A DNA stretch of 64,000 bases, taken from contig OY735215.1 of assembly GCA_963457665.1 (NCBI GenBank), forward strand, positions 26,020,097 through 26,084,096. Direction: 5' to 3'. Source of the stretch: Thysanoteuthis rhombus (lineage: Eukaryota; Mollusca; Cephalopoda; Oegopsida; Thysanoteuthidae). The translations under genes and the position numbers were made by a program. The notes below the pieces were generated by a model. That model had not been told where the DNA came from. It made no database searches and saw nothing but the letters and a program-made list of their open reading frames with translations. This document shows positions 34,878-46,090 of this stretch, piece by piece. The stretch's first letter is position 1. Every line of letters begins with the position of its first letter.

Positions 34878-35426
34878 CTATAGATTATCCATTCTTTATA
34901 ATCATTTTTTTTAAAGATATTTTTTTAGATAATTAGTTTTGGTACAAGCGAGGTACGGATATTTATAGGTATTTCTATATATGATATTTAGTATTTTACT
35001 ATTCATAAATATTATTTTTCCTCATAATTCTTATTTTGTTTGTACCAAGATGAAATATCTAGTTGAACAAGTCTTTGCAAATTATAAAAAGTTGAGCAAT
35101 ATTAATCTGTTCACAATCATTTTGGTAATCATTTAAAAATCCTTGGTACTATGATGACCCAAGCAAAATGAAACCCAACATGAAACTGGTTTCCCCACAT
35201 GGCTATCTATTCCCTACCAAAAATACAATCCTGAGAGGATGTTACCATTATACTAACAAACAAATTTTATGGATGAAAATTTATCATAAAAATAAAAATT
35301 TGGGTAGGGGGAATGCTACAGATTACCATTATCCCCATGATACGAGCGATTAAAAACCAGATCTTATAGATGCCAGTATGTGTTCATCTTGCTTGTGTGT
35401 GCCTCAAAGATTAATCTGAAACTTAC

Positions 35427-35546
35427 CTCTGACCTTTTGCATTTCAGGCCATCTATTATACGCTTGGGGTGTTCTCTGCTGGGCCTGTAGACATTTCCTT
35501 TAATCTGCAACCAATCTCGTACAAAATTTCCCTCACCGAATGGAAC
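35427..35546 (-). CDS. SMUG1: SMUG1 uracil-DNA glycosylase, coding exon 2
   Basis: A 120-bp exon for residues 122-161, acceptor CTCTTCAG and donor GTAAGT, phase 0 at both ends. It begins VPFGE, continuing the exon 1 motif to the complete GMNPGPFGMAQnGVPFGE signature, and continues VRDWLQIKG and EHPKR, all conserved in SMUG1. The exon boundary within the signature is exact when joined to exon 1, which confirms the splice model. Confidence 0.92.
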
Positions 35547-37622
35547 CTGAAGAGATGAAATTATTCGGAACTAGTTAAAATTTTATTTAGTAAGTGAGTA
35601 TTAAAACGGAATTAAGAGTTGAACAAAACCTCTTTTCGTTCTGGTTTAATGTAATGAAAGAACTTCTCTCAAAATTGCACCAATAATAGCTCTATTCTAT
35701 CAGTGACCTGTGTCTTTATCTCAGATCACTGACAATCTTTCTTCCTGATTTTCAATATATTCCTATAATAAAATAATTTGCAATGCATATTTATGGTAGA
35801 GCTATTACCAATACGTGTACCGTATTTGATAGCATATACTCCTCTTCTCCCCCCAAAGATGGCTCAAAAAGGTAATGGAAGAAAAACATATTGGCTATAA
35901 CCTAAGAAAGAGTAAGAAAAACTGGGTGATATGTGAAAGGAATCCATGGAAATGCATTTATAAATATTCCCTGCAGAAATAAGAGGAATATCATACGCTA
36001 TCAAATATGGTACATTTTTAACTCTATTGTTTGTTCTACTGAAAATAGCTTTTGTCTCAATACATTTCTATGGTAAAATAATTTGCAACGCATTCCAAAA
36101 GCAAAAACATTTAGAATGCATTTCTATAGTAACACAAAATGATAATCATACATACATAAGCCCTATCCTGTCGGTAATATTTGCTTTATTTCTAGACTAA
36201 TGGATCCATTCCATCCTGATTTTCAATGCATAACAACACCCAGATTAAGTACCAAAATTTGCTGAAACAAATTTTAGGTGAAATATATGGTTAAGTTATC
36301 AAATTCAACTTTTAAGTGTTAATACTCTGATGATGATTCTTATTCATTCATAGCACTGTGAATAATCTTTACCTTCTTGCAACATAATCAACACTCATCG
36401 AAAGTGAACTTTCTCAGATTCTTCTGTAAAGAGGCTGAATGAGTACCATCTAGACTCACCAGCTAGCAGAACATAAATAGATGATTAACTTTTTTGAATT
36501 AATAATTTTTTATTCACATTTGTTCACATAGTAAATGTACTATCTGCTTACTTCTTACATATGCTCTCAGTATTTGCTGTATTACCAGATATGTAATTAT
36601 TGGAGTGAATGAAAGTTTTGATTTATTTGTTTGATAAATGTTAGCCACAATATTACAGGTTACATAACAACTACATTTCCCTAGCAATGAAGATGCTATT
36701 TCTTTCCCTCCCTCCACAAAGTCTCAAAAATTTACCCTACCTGAAGGTTACTTTTTTCATAGGGCTACCATAGCCCGAGAGGAATTTAATTTATGTTAAC
36801 AGTAATCTAAACTCCTATACATGGACTCTGAAATGTACAAATTATTCTGAGCATAAAATGAAAATATCAGAAATAATGAAAGAAATATGCATAGAGACAG
36901 TAGAATGTGTGTCAAGGCCATCAACTCATGGTCATGGTGTCACCAACACGAATGATCAACATAAATATTGTGCTTTTTATTCCAGACATGGATATTATCA
37001 TTATTGGTTGTGATATAGATATTCCAATGAAGCTAAAAATCACTGATTGGCTGAAGACTAAATAGTGGAACTGGAATATTGTAATGAAGGTACAGCTCTA
37101 CCATGGATACTTATCGGTAGTCTAGGAGTAAAATTTGTGTTTCTATGTATTGTAAGCAGAAACTAAAAGAAAACGCAGATTATAAGTAAAGAGTATCTAC
37201 ATGTTGCTAAGCCACCCACAAAACATCTTGGTAAGAGGTAGGTCAAAGTGCTAAAACCTTAATTTCATGTTAATACTCTTTATTCAAAATTTTGCAAGTT
37301 GAAATTGAGGCTAGAGAGTCCTTGACACTGATAACTATAGTAGTAAAATAAAATAAAATAGAATAGTATACTAATTTATTTTACCTATTCTGTATAAATT
37401 AATTAATCAACATAAAAAAATAACCTTGTTTATAAAAACAGTTAAAGTAAAATCAGAAGTTAAACAATTTCATTTCTTTTTCATGTAAAGCAGCAATCAA
37501 GTAAATTTCAGATTCTTTGGATATTATTTCTTATATTTTTTATAGTGCAAAATGCATAAAGATTTTGCAAGAAAGTTCATCAGAAAACTCAAGGATAAAT
37601 AAAAGAATGTTGCTGTACTCAC
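35547..37622 (-). other. SMUG1 intron 1
   Basis: A GT-AG intron of 2,076 bp with donor GTGAGT at 37622-37617. It contains the inverted repeat at 35814-36016; otherwise no element recognised. Confidence 0.85.
35814..36016. mobile_element. MITE-like inverted repeat
   Basis: The end GTGTACCGTATTTGATAGC at about 35814-35832 is mirrored by GCTATCAAATATGGTACA near 35998-36015. The symmetry extends inwards through TCCTCTT/AAGAGGA. About 200 bp, no coding capacity, in SMUG1 intron 1. Confidence 0.7.
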
Positions 37623-37985
37623 TCCATTTTGTGCCATGCCAAATGGACCAGGGTTCATTCCTAGAAAGAGAACTTTCTTTTCAGAGTTGCAGAATCGGTG
37701 AATGAAGTCTGCGTGTGTTTCAAATGCATATTCCAAAGGATTGTAGATATAATCCACAGGCTCTGTGAACTGAATCTTCTGCAGATTTCGGCATTGGTCC
37801 TGTTCTATCAAAAGGAAACGTTCAGGAATGGACAAAGGAAGTGAATCAGGCACAAAAGTGAAGATATTCTTTGAGAGGCAGATCTGCTTGTTGCTGTCAG
37901 TATCTTGATTTACATCCAGGTCATCTCCAAGAATTAAATTCCGTTTTCTGGGTAGGGATTTCATTTTATGATCCTCTTTTGACAT
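37623..37985 (-). CDS. SMUG1: SMUG1 uracil-DNA glycosylase, coding exon 1
   Basis: First coding exon, residues 1-121. The ATG at 37985-37983 is preceded two codons upstream by an in-frame TAA, so the start is fixed unless an unseen upstream exon joins close to it. A variable lysine-rich N-terminus (residues 1-20) is followed by the conserved FTEPVDYIYNPLEYA and HADFIHRF region. The active-site motif GMNPGPFGMAQNG fills residues 109-121; Asn111 corresponds to human Asn85, which positions the catalytic water. The total of 307 residues compares with 270 in human, the excess being N-terminal. Donor GTGAGT follows directly after GGA. Confidence 0.93.
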
Positions 37986-40900
37986 CTTTTACAACTGTTT
38001 AATAATGATGAAGAATTTTCAGTCAAATTATATAGATTACCAATTAAAATTAATGATAAAATGCACCTTGTCAATGCATTTGACAACCAAATTTTGCGAA
38101 CAAAATTCTGTGCTACAGTGAAATCCATGGTACTGAATTAAAAAGCTAGCTAATACACTAACAAGGAGGTGCAGGATGGTGTAAAGGATAGCACTAATAC
38201 TAAATATCCTTGGAAAAAGCATGAATCAGCTTCTCCTTGGTAAATAGCAGGGCAGTAAGAACCCTTTGGCTCTGTAAGGCAGTTCAACTAAAAGGTTACT
38301 CTGACAGAAAAATAAGTTATAATACATGCATTGGATGTAGTGTAATATTGGGATGATTCTTTAATAAAATTGAATGTCCCTCTTATATATATCAGCATGT
38401 AGGGTATATCAATAATAATATAAATCAATATAGTATATGTGAAGCATTTCCCATGGCTCTTTGCTGAAGCCCAAGTAAAATATTTTTTCTTTTTACTTCA
38501 ATAACGTTAAAGAAAAAATGTTCAATGATTTTATAAAGAGTACAGCATGAAATATTGGCCTTTTGCCAAACAAAGTAAAATTTTCAAACAAAATGAAGCA
38601 ACTTTTAAACTATTTTCAAAAATAAAGATATCTAGCTTAAAGAGAGAAAAGAAGTGAAAAGTTTATAAAAATGTTTTAGCGAATCTGCACGTAAAATTTA
38701 ACTAAAAATAATTTGGTCATAACTAAAGATTTCAGAAAATTATGTTAGATGAATGAAAAATGGAAAAAAATTGATGGACTTGGCAAAGAAACTAAATTTG
38801 AGATATCATATAACCACTTGATCGATTTCAATTCAGAGATTACCTTCTTTTTCTTCTTATCTGATAAAAATTAAGTCGTTCAAGTTTCTGAAGGTTAGTC
38901 ATTGTTTCCCAAGGTTTGTACTCACTTAAACCATATACAATCAGATAAAGACTTATGATGATAATAAGCCATTTTTTGAGTCCTAGGGCTGCATTTATTA
39001 AAGGAAATGATGACAAAGAGTTATATTAAGATCAACCTCATGATTCATGATGAAATAAAAATAGTTATAATAGTAGAATAATGGGGTAATAATAGCTTGT
39101 AGATTTCTAGCTAAAATGTGGTGATGATTTCACTGGCCATATTAGAGTTAGTCTATGATTATTATAATGCAAGTTTTAATACAACATCCTTTGTTATCAA
39201 ACCGTGTACGTATTCGTACAATTTTCAGAAACACTACCCTTAATGTAATGTCACTGCTACTGCATTGTATCACATGGTGTGAAAAAAATTCTATGATTTA
39301 TTTTTTGTGATCTTAAGAAGGTTTAAAAAACAACCGATAAAAACAGGTAAATTGACGGCTGGTATCTATAAAGAAGATTTAATGCAAAAAAATATTTAAA
39401 TATACCTCAGTCCCATAATAGTTGATAAATTTAGTATTGATTTTGTGTATGCAAATGTAACTATTATGGAACGGAGGGAGTAGTTTTTGGAATAGAAATA
39501 CTGATGACAAGAAAAGTAAATGTGAATTAATATTTTATGGGTTTCACATGTCATAGAAATAACTGTTAAAATTTTCATCACAATCTGAAAATTGACTATT
39601 CGTTTTAATCTTTGAAAATGTTATTCAAAATTCATCTTAATTTTTTTCACAAATTTGCTCATTAATTAGGTGAAAGAAAAGGAAAATATAATACATAAGT
39701 TTCATGCACGTAGTCATATATGGTACATATAGGGTTTTATGCATACAGTTAGATATCCAAAGAGTTTTTTGAACGATTGAAGTCCTTGTTATTAAAATCA
39801 AGTTTCAGTCTATTCATTCCAAGACCTTTTTCAGGTGTACTATCTGAATATGATTTAAACAGAATTTTCCAATCGTAACCATGCTACGACATAGGATTCA
39901 GGTAATGTTGCTTTCTTTTCCTTTTCTTGTCAGCACTGGGTTTCCATACCATGTCCCTTTTGAGTAGCAGATTTATTTGAGCGGAAAACATGTTTTTACT
40001 TCAATTTTCCAACTTAGAAAAATATGTCTCAATGAAGTGACTGAGCTAAGTATTGACTCCAAATGTATCATACTTTTGCATTGTGTACATTGATAAAATA
40101 TCATTTTTTCAAAAAATTTCTCTAATCAGTATTTGTAAGCCTCAGACAAAGAATTTAAGATGCAAACCCTTAATGGATTATAGTGATTATTATCATCAGA
40201 ATTTCCCTAGCGTTTGGGGATTATGCCAAAATTTCTCATCCGAAAACTCTTATCAGAGCAAAAATAAGATGCTGGCTGTAAGATCTTCATGACCCATTGT
40301 TTTGTGTAATAAATGAAAATATCAATCCATGTTATGCAATTAGCAAAGGTTTTTCATTTTTTGCTCTTGCAGAGTCGATAACTATATGGTAATTTACACA
40401 TGTGGGAACTTTTGTGGCATATTTTTGTTCATTGGAGTTTGTTACCAATGAAAGACTAATCTTTTGCTTGTTATTATTAGTGAAATACTGCTAATGCCAT
40501 TGAAAAACTAATTTTTTCACTATTTTATGTTGGTGAAATACCACTGATTTGTATTGGTCACACTGGAACCAGTGCGAGCACTGCCAAGACAGCATGTTAC
40601 AAGAAGTACCACACCCAGTGATAACACTTTCCTAATCAATTTACAATTTGATTACATTTTTTCGCTAGTCCTCTTATATTAACTCAGTATATTGAGGCTA
40701 TTTGCAAAAAGTGGTTTGTCAATTTTTTTTACCACAGACAAAATATCAGTGGATTTTCCCCACAATGTTATTTTTTGCATGATTTTTGATCATTAAATTC
40801 ACAAAGAGACAAAAAAATATATATTTCCTGCATGGGTGTATTGCATACTTGAAGTAAGAAAACTAGTTCCAAATTGGAACAATTTTGAAAAAAAAAAATT

Positions 40901-41116
40901 CATTAATGGGTTAAAAGTAAATATAGAGGGATATTAAGAATTCTATATGAATTGAAATTTAAGGGAAAAGATATTCAAGTTCTTTTTGATTGAAATCAAA
41001 ATTTTATTTCCCCCAAAATAGTCAATGGTAACAAGCATAGTCTGACATTTGAGTTCAAACCTCATGATTTTCATTCAGCCCTCGAACTTGGCCTAAATAC
41101 TATGGTGAACTACAAA
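37986..41116. other. Region upstream of SMUG1, gene-free
   Basis: Presumably contains the SMUG1 promoter and 5' UTR near 37986-38230. No CpG-rich block, transposon or RNA is recognisable, and the small open frames show no family resemblance. Confidence 0.3.
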
Positions 41117-42225
41117 AGTAATTCTAATAAGCTGATTTTTTCATTAATAACAGGTAAAGGTCTATAAAATAACAGACTAAAAATTCCCCTAACATCCCAG
41201 GAGGGCCTTCTGAATTATTTACAAAACACATTGAATTCTAATAACAGCAGTATGCGTGTGCCATAGATTTAGTCCAAGATCATTAGGTCCAAATATTAAA
41301 ATTAATTCCAATAAGCTGATTTTAGTTGCGATATGATGACAGGAACACCATACAAATGATTTCATGGAATTTCGAAGGAGCTTCCCACGAAATACAACAT
41401 GGCGTCAAAGATGGCAGCCATATTTAGACAAAACATTGAAACAAAAATTTATACAAATATGGTTCTGGAGGTTGGAAAATTGATAGAAAACCACTCTGAT
41501 GAGATATTTTTGCAGGATAGGGTCACAAATTCAACATGGCTCCCAAGATGGCTTCTAGTTATGAGCAAAATAGTGATGGAAGCCATAACTTGGTAATCAG
41601 AACAGTTGGAAAGTTAATTTTTGAGTAAATTCCTATTGTTTTATAGTTACGCAATCAATTTCAACCCATAATTTGGGGGCTATATTTGTGATTAGTCCCC
41701 AAAACTAAACACAACTTCCAAAATGGTTACCAGGAATAACCATATTTTAAAAAAAATTCATTCAGAAAAAAAAAGACATGATAATTTCAGTATACACATA
41801 GTTAGGAAAATAAGCAATTTGATTAAATGCATTAGGTTAGTTTGAGGAGCATTCCACAGTTGAAACTTGAGAAAAGCCATTAATTCTCACCATCTTTATC
41901 ACTAATAATTGTGTGAATAATCTGACATATCTGGCTGGCCATCTTGGACACCATGTTGTATTTCTTGGGAAGCTCAGTCATGATTCCAAAGAATTTTTTG
42001 TATAGTGTTCCTGTTGTCATATTGCGACTATCCTTCAAAAATCAGCTAGTTAGAAATAATTTTAATGCATTTAAATCCATAGCGCGCACTGCGGTTGCTA
42101 AATTTCAATTTGTTCCATAAATATCTCAGCAGGCTCCACTGGGATGTTAGGGGATTTTTAGTAGATTATTCTATATATATATATCAATGACAAAAAATCA
42201 ACTTGTTAGAATTAATCTTAATGCT
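41117..42225. mobile_element. Foldback element with about 300-bp inverted arms
   Basis: The left arm (41117-41425) and right arm (41925-42225) are inverted copies. Shared landmarks are CCCCTAACATCCCAG (41187-41201; complement near 42140-42156), AATTCTAAnAAGnTGATTTTTT at the outer ends, GGAACACnATACAAA, and GAAATACAACATGGnGTC near the inner ends. The roughly 500-bp centre carries further ATGGCnnCCAAGATGG-like motifs. No transposase frame. A large hairpin-forming MITE or foldback transposon. Confidence 0.75.
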
Positions 42226-42454
42226 TGGACTTGATTTTCCTTGACTAATACTCAAAAGTGCCAGATTAAAGTTGGAAACATTCTTCAGCGATGACAGAGA
42301 AAAACAGAATAATTACGAAAAAATTCAAGCTACAATAACAATATCAAACAAGCCTGGGCGCTGCAGGTTCAAACTCAATTCCTACTTCTATTCCAACTGA
42401 AGATGATTACTGCACTTTTTGCATTATATATATATAGATAAATTAGTAGGTATA

Positions 42455-42680
42455 TGAGACTTGTCAGTTCAGCTCAGTAAGTGAGACAGCCACCTACCAA
42501 TCACTTGGTCATGATTTCAGATCATGGTAGGGAAATGTTAATTTTATAGATAGGTTTGGTTCAATTTGACGTGATAGTCAAACAGTGAAGAGTTTACACC
42601 ACTGAATTTGATGAAGATTGTTCTTGTTTTTGTTCTTGTTACTATGGTAAAATAAAGTCAACTCCAACTTGAAATTGAGT
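42455..42680 (+). mobile_element. tRNA-derived SINE, family 2, copy 1
   Basis: GACTTGTCAGTTCAGCTCAG, an A-box-like AGCTCAGTAAGTGAGAC, a B-box-like GATTTCAGATCATGG and a TTGTTCTTGTTaC 3' end recur at 43495-43670. Confidence 0.6.
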
Positions 42681-43494
42681 TTGACATCACCTTCCCGGGT
42701 TTTATTCTTATTTAACTGGAGTATTTTTCAACTTGAGTTCACTTTACATTGTCAGACCCAGGGCCTCAGAGAGTAATTTTATCAGGGGATACAAAGTTAG
42801 TTCTGAGCAGCCATTCCTTCCCTATTACTATAAGTCATCCTGTTTTAATCCACTGCCAGGCCCTCTTTAGGGCGCCCTTCCTGGGTGTGATGTACCCCAC
42901 ACTAATCGGACCACGATTTAATATTTTTGCATTTTGTTTGTTTTCAGATTATATTTACAACTAACCCTGTACATGGAATGGAATTTCAAACCACTTGGCT
43001 TTCCAAATCTTTTCTCTACCACTTAAACCCAACCTAACTAACGCAAAGTATATAAGAGTAGGTCTCATGTCGCTGGCCAATCTTCCAGAACACTTTCAGG
43101 ATTTTCCGAAAATTTTTATTTATACCGTTTTTCTAAGCGTCATCCGGGTCTCATATCTTCTCGTCTCAACTCATGACAGAGGCCCATGTAAAAATTAATC
43201 CTCAACACATGACAGACTTCACTTTTCTTTAGGCAGTATGAGGTCCATAAGAAAATGAATCTTACTAATCGCTACTTGGGCAAATATTTTGTAGGGAGAC
43301 AAAAAAAGTTTAAAACTCTCTTATCCATTATCAGGTAACTTGACATCCTGATTGTGAGATGTCCTGCATCTATACAAAGGAGAAGAAGCCACTAATCTAG
43401 CCATTTATAGCCATTTGAAAGGTCGTAAAAAAGCCAACAGTGTTTTTAGTACATTTTGGTGTTTTTTAAAGCTTTTTGTAATGTACATATAAAT
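42681..43494. other. Spacer between SINE copies
   Basis: No gene assigned; a locally GC-richer patch near 42755-42920 has no recognised motif. Confidence 0.3.
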
Positions 43495-43675
43495 AAATTT
43501 GTAGATATATAAGACTTGTCAGTTTACCTCAGTTAATAAGAGACTTGGTTGTGATTTCAAATCATGGTTGGGAAATATTAATTTTATACATGATTTAACG
43601 TGATGAATTAGAAAAACAGAGAAAAGTTCACTCCCTGAATTTACTGAGGATTGTTCTAGTTCTTGTTATCAAAAC
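43495..43675 (+). mobile_element. tRNA-derived SINE, family 2, copy 2
   Basis: Diverged copy of 42455-42680: AAGACTTGTCAGTTTACCTC, CATGGTTGGGAAATATTAAT and TGTTCTAGTTCTTGTTA in the same order. An internal deletion of about 15 bp relative to copy 1 removes the variable arm region. Confidence 0.6.
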
Positions 43676-43729
43676 AAAAAAAATATTTGAGGAGTTCAAT
43701 CACATTTATTTCATTCACCGTGTTTTAGA

Positions 43730-43990
43730 TATGAGATTTTGTTTTTAAATATCGGACATCAGTCTAGATATTTTTTTTAATAAGGCTCAAATTTTTCTGA
43801 TGTTCTTGGTAAAATCTTGATATTTTTAGATATTTTATCCAAAATATCCAATTTGACAAACTTGCCTGTTTTTAGAAATTAGATATCAGCTTAAATATTT
43901 TTTTTCAATCAGGCTCACATTTTTTTGATATTTGGTAAAATTCGGACCCTTGATATCAAGATATTTCAGAAATGAATTTTTGTGAACAGT
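43730..43990 (+). repeat. Tandem duplication of about 130 bp
   Basis: Two imperfect copies (about 43735-43855 and 43865-43985) share TTAGATATnAGnTT, AnATATTTTTTTTnAAT.AGGCTCA and TTTTTnTGATnTTnGGTAAAAT blocks in the same order. Confidence 0.6.
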
Positions 43991-45984
43991 CAGCTCAACA
44001 GGCTGAATCTGCCCCTACATGTTCAGTCATGTTTTACAGATGGGAGGAGACTGAGTTGTAGAATGATGGAGAGGCACAAGCAGCAGCAGCCGAGGGCATT
44101 GGAGCATTGTGGGGGAGATCATGGCTGCTGCACCCTAGAAGTGGGTCATGTTTAGTTTCTTTGACTTGGGTTGAGCACTGGTATCAAGATTTGGGTCAGC
44201 TGTATGTTTGTATATAACTTTTTCCTAAGTAGTTCACTCCACAAAAGGCCCAGACATCTTTCATGTCAGTAAGTGTTTGTACCTTTACTTGGCATAATTA
44301 ACAGGAACATGACCAGACATAGATTAAAGGCCATAGCAGATTATAGGCTCCCCAACACCTCCAATATCCTTTCAGGGTCTCTTAAAATTAAATCATAATT
44401 ATTTTAAAAACTGGCACATTATATCTGGGTAGGTTGGGAGGGTTGATAATTGTAATTTCTAGACTCCTCTCCTGAGTCAGAATTTTTATTCCCCCCCCAA
44501 GTGTTTTATTTTTGGTATCCTTAGCAAAGATCATTTCTGGATCACTTCAATTCCCACATGCCCCTGGAGTGGTCATTTGAACATCCTCCCCACCACTAAG
44601 TTTCGTCAATTGTACATTCTCCCCCTCCTAAAGTAATCCATGGAGGAGGATGTTAAATTGTAAACCATCATAATTCAGGGAAAGTTGAGAAAATTAGGAA
44701 AGACATAGGAATTAATTTATTCTATTGACAAAGTCTTAAAAAATATCATTCATTTTTTAATGACACAGTAAAGATGATATCGTGCAATCATGAGTATACA
44801 TACATGTTTAAATGCATAATCCCCAATTCTTTTACATCACAGAAATTCTTAGGTATTCCTTTAAAAATCACACATACAACCTTTATCTCCATAATTCTGA
44901 ACTTGCTTGTTCCAACATAGTCTGTGTGTGCACTCCATCTAATGGATTAAGAGAATTCATCAAATGATTAATTGTTTTGAGTTGAAATCTGATGACTTGA
45001 ATATTTCCAGGGATCATTCTAATATCTTTCCCTCCAAAGTCAGTCAAGTGGGGAGAATGTTCAAGTGATCAAAAAATATCATATGTACAGCTAATGACAT
45101 ATCAATGTGTTGAAAAAAATGTATGTCTAATATATGATATTATAAACTACTGACAATATAAATAAACAAAAATCAGTGAATATCCCAAATCTGAAACCTT
45201 AGTTGTAAGTATTTTATTATATATTCTGAGACTGTAGCTTTTTAGAAATTATTCATTTGAAAAAACTGAAATTCATAAGGATTGTAAAAAAAATGACAGC
45301 TGCTGGTCACTTTTAGTTGGCAAATAATCTGGTGCTTCTAGTGTCAAATGTCTTCAAGGAATGGACAACTACTCTTTATGTAAATAAACCTCAAATGAAA
45401 CAATAGTCAGGTGTTTTTTCATACACGTTTCAAACTGTTATGGATTCCTTAGAAACCTCTTGCAAACCCCAGGGTTCCATTGAAACCTCAGTCGAGAAAG
45501 GCTGGTTTAGGCCAAAAACTGGCAGATATATATGTTGGTACATCGTAAATTTCACAAGTGTAGATGACTGACTGATGCCATACATACCAGGAATAAGAAA
45601 CAGCCCACATAGAAATCATCCATTCTAATCACAGCATTAAAATGTATTTATGGATTCATCATAAAGTTAAACAGAAAAGAAAAAATATTAATACTGAACA
45701 ATCTGAACATACTTCTCTCTCTCACTCTCTTTCTTCCTTCATCTTCGGTTAATTTATACTTTATATTTTGACCACCATTATCCACGCTGAGTACTTACCC
45801 TTCATGGCATTTCTTAGGACAATGGGAGTTACTTGGTAGAGCCCATCTCCTCTCCTAGGAACATGCCATAGGTGGTACTGAGCTACATGATACCAGCAAC
45901 AAGGAGTAATCTTTAACCTGCCCAAATGGAAGAAGTGGAACCAGTCTGCTTTAAGGGCTCCACTCCAGATTTGAAATCAGTGTT
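43991..45984. other. Gene-free spacer
   Basis: A short CAG run near 44079-44090 and a C-rich patch near 44491. No element assigned. Confidence 0.3.
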
Positions 45985-46090
45985 GTCAGTCTCTCAGAGT
46001 GTCCCATCCAGAATCTGAACTTGGTTCGCCAATTCCATCCTTCATGCTGTTAACTGTTAGGCTACTCGCACCTCCAACAAAGGATAAAAA
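45985..46090 (-). mobile_element. tRNA-derived SINE head, family 3
   Basis: On the - strand, GAGTAGCCTAACAGTTAACA resembles an A box and CCAAGTTCAGATTCTGGATG a B box, at a tRNA-like spacing. The body of the repeat may continue towards 45800. Confidence 0.5.

Larger units (their letters stand above)
34541..34880 (-). mobile_element. Hammerhead-bearing repeat, one full unit plus a second ribozyme (retrozyme-like)
   Basis: Two hammerhead motifs lie in the same orientation with predicted cleavage points 287 bp apart (34553/34554 and 34840/34841), so a transcript of the - strand could release a 287-nt RNA. The unit body holds a B-box-like GGTTTCAATCCTGCC (complement of 34626-34640), suggesting pol III transcription as in ribozyme-bearing SINEs such as the schistosome alpha family. 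The body and one ribozyme recur at 60780-60960 on the + strand. No protein is encoded. Retrozymes are known as non-autonomous elements; mobilisation by a Penelope-like RT is inference. Confidence 0.7.
34332..35426 (-). other. SMUG1 intron 2
   Basis: A GT-AG intron (GTAAGT donor at 35426-35421, acceptor ending CAG at 34332) of about 1.1 kb. It contains a (TA)n tract at 34500-34540 and the hammerhead tandem at 34541-34880, both in sense relative to SMUG1. Confidence 0.85.
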
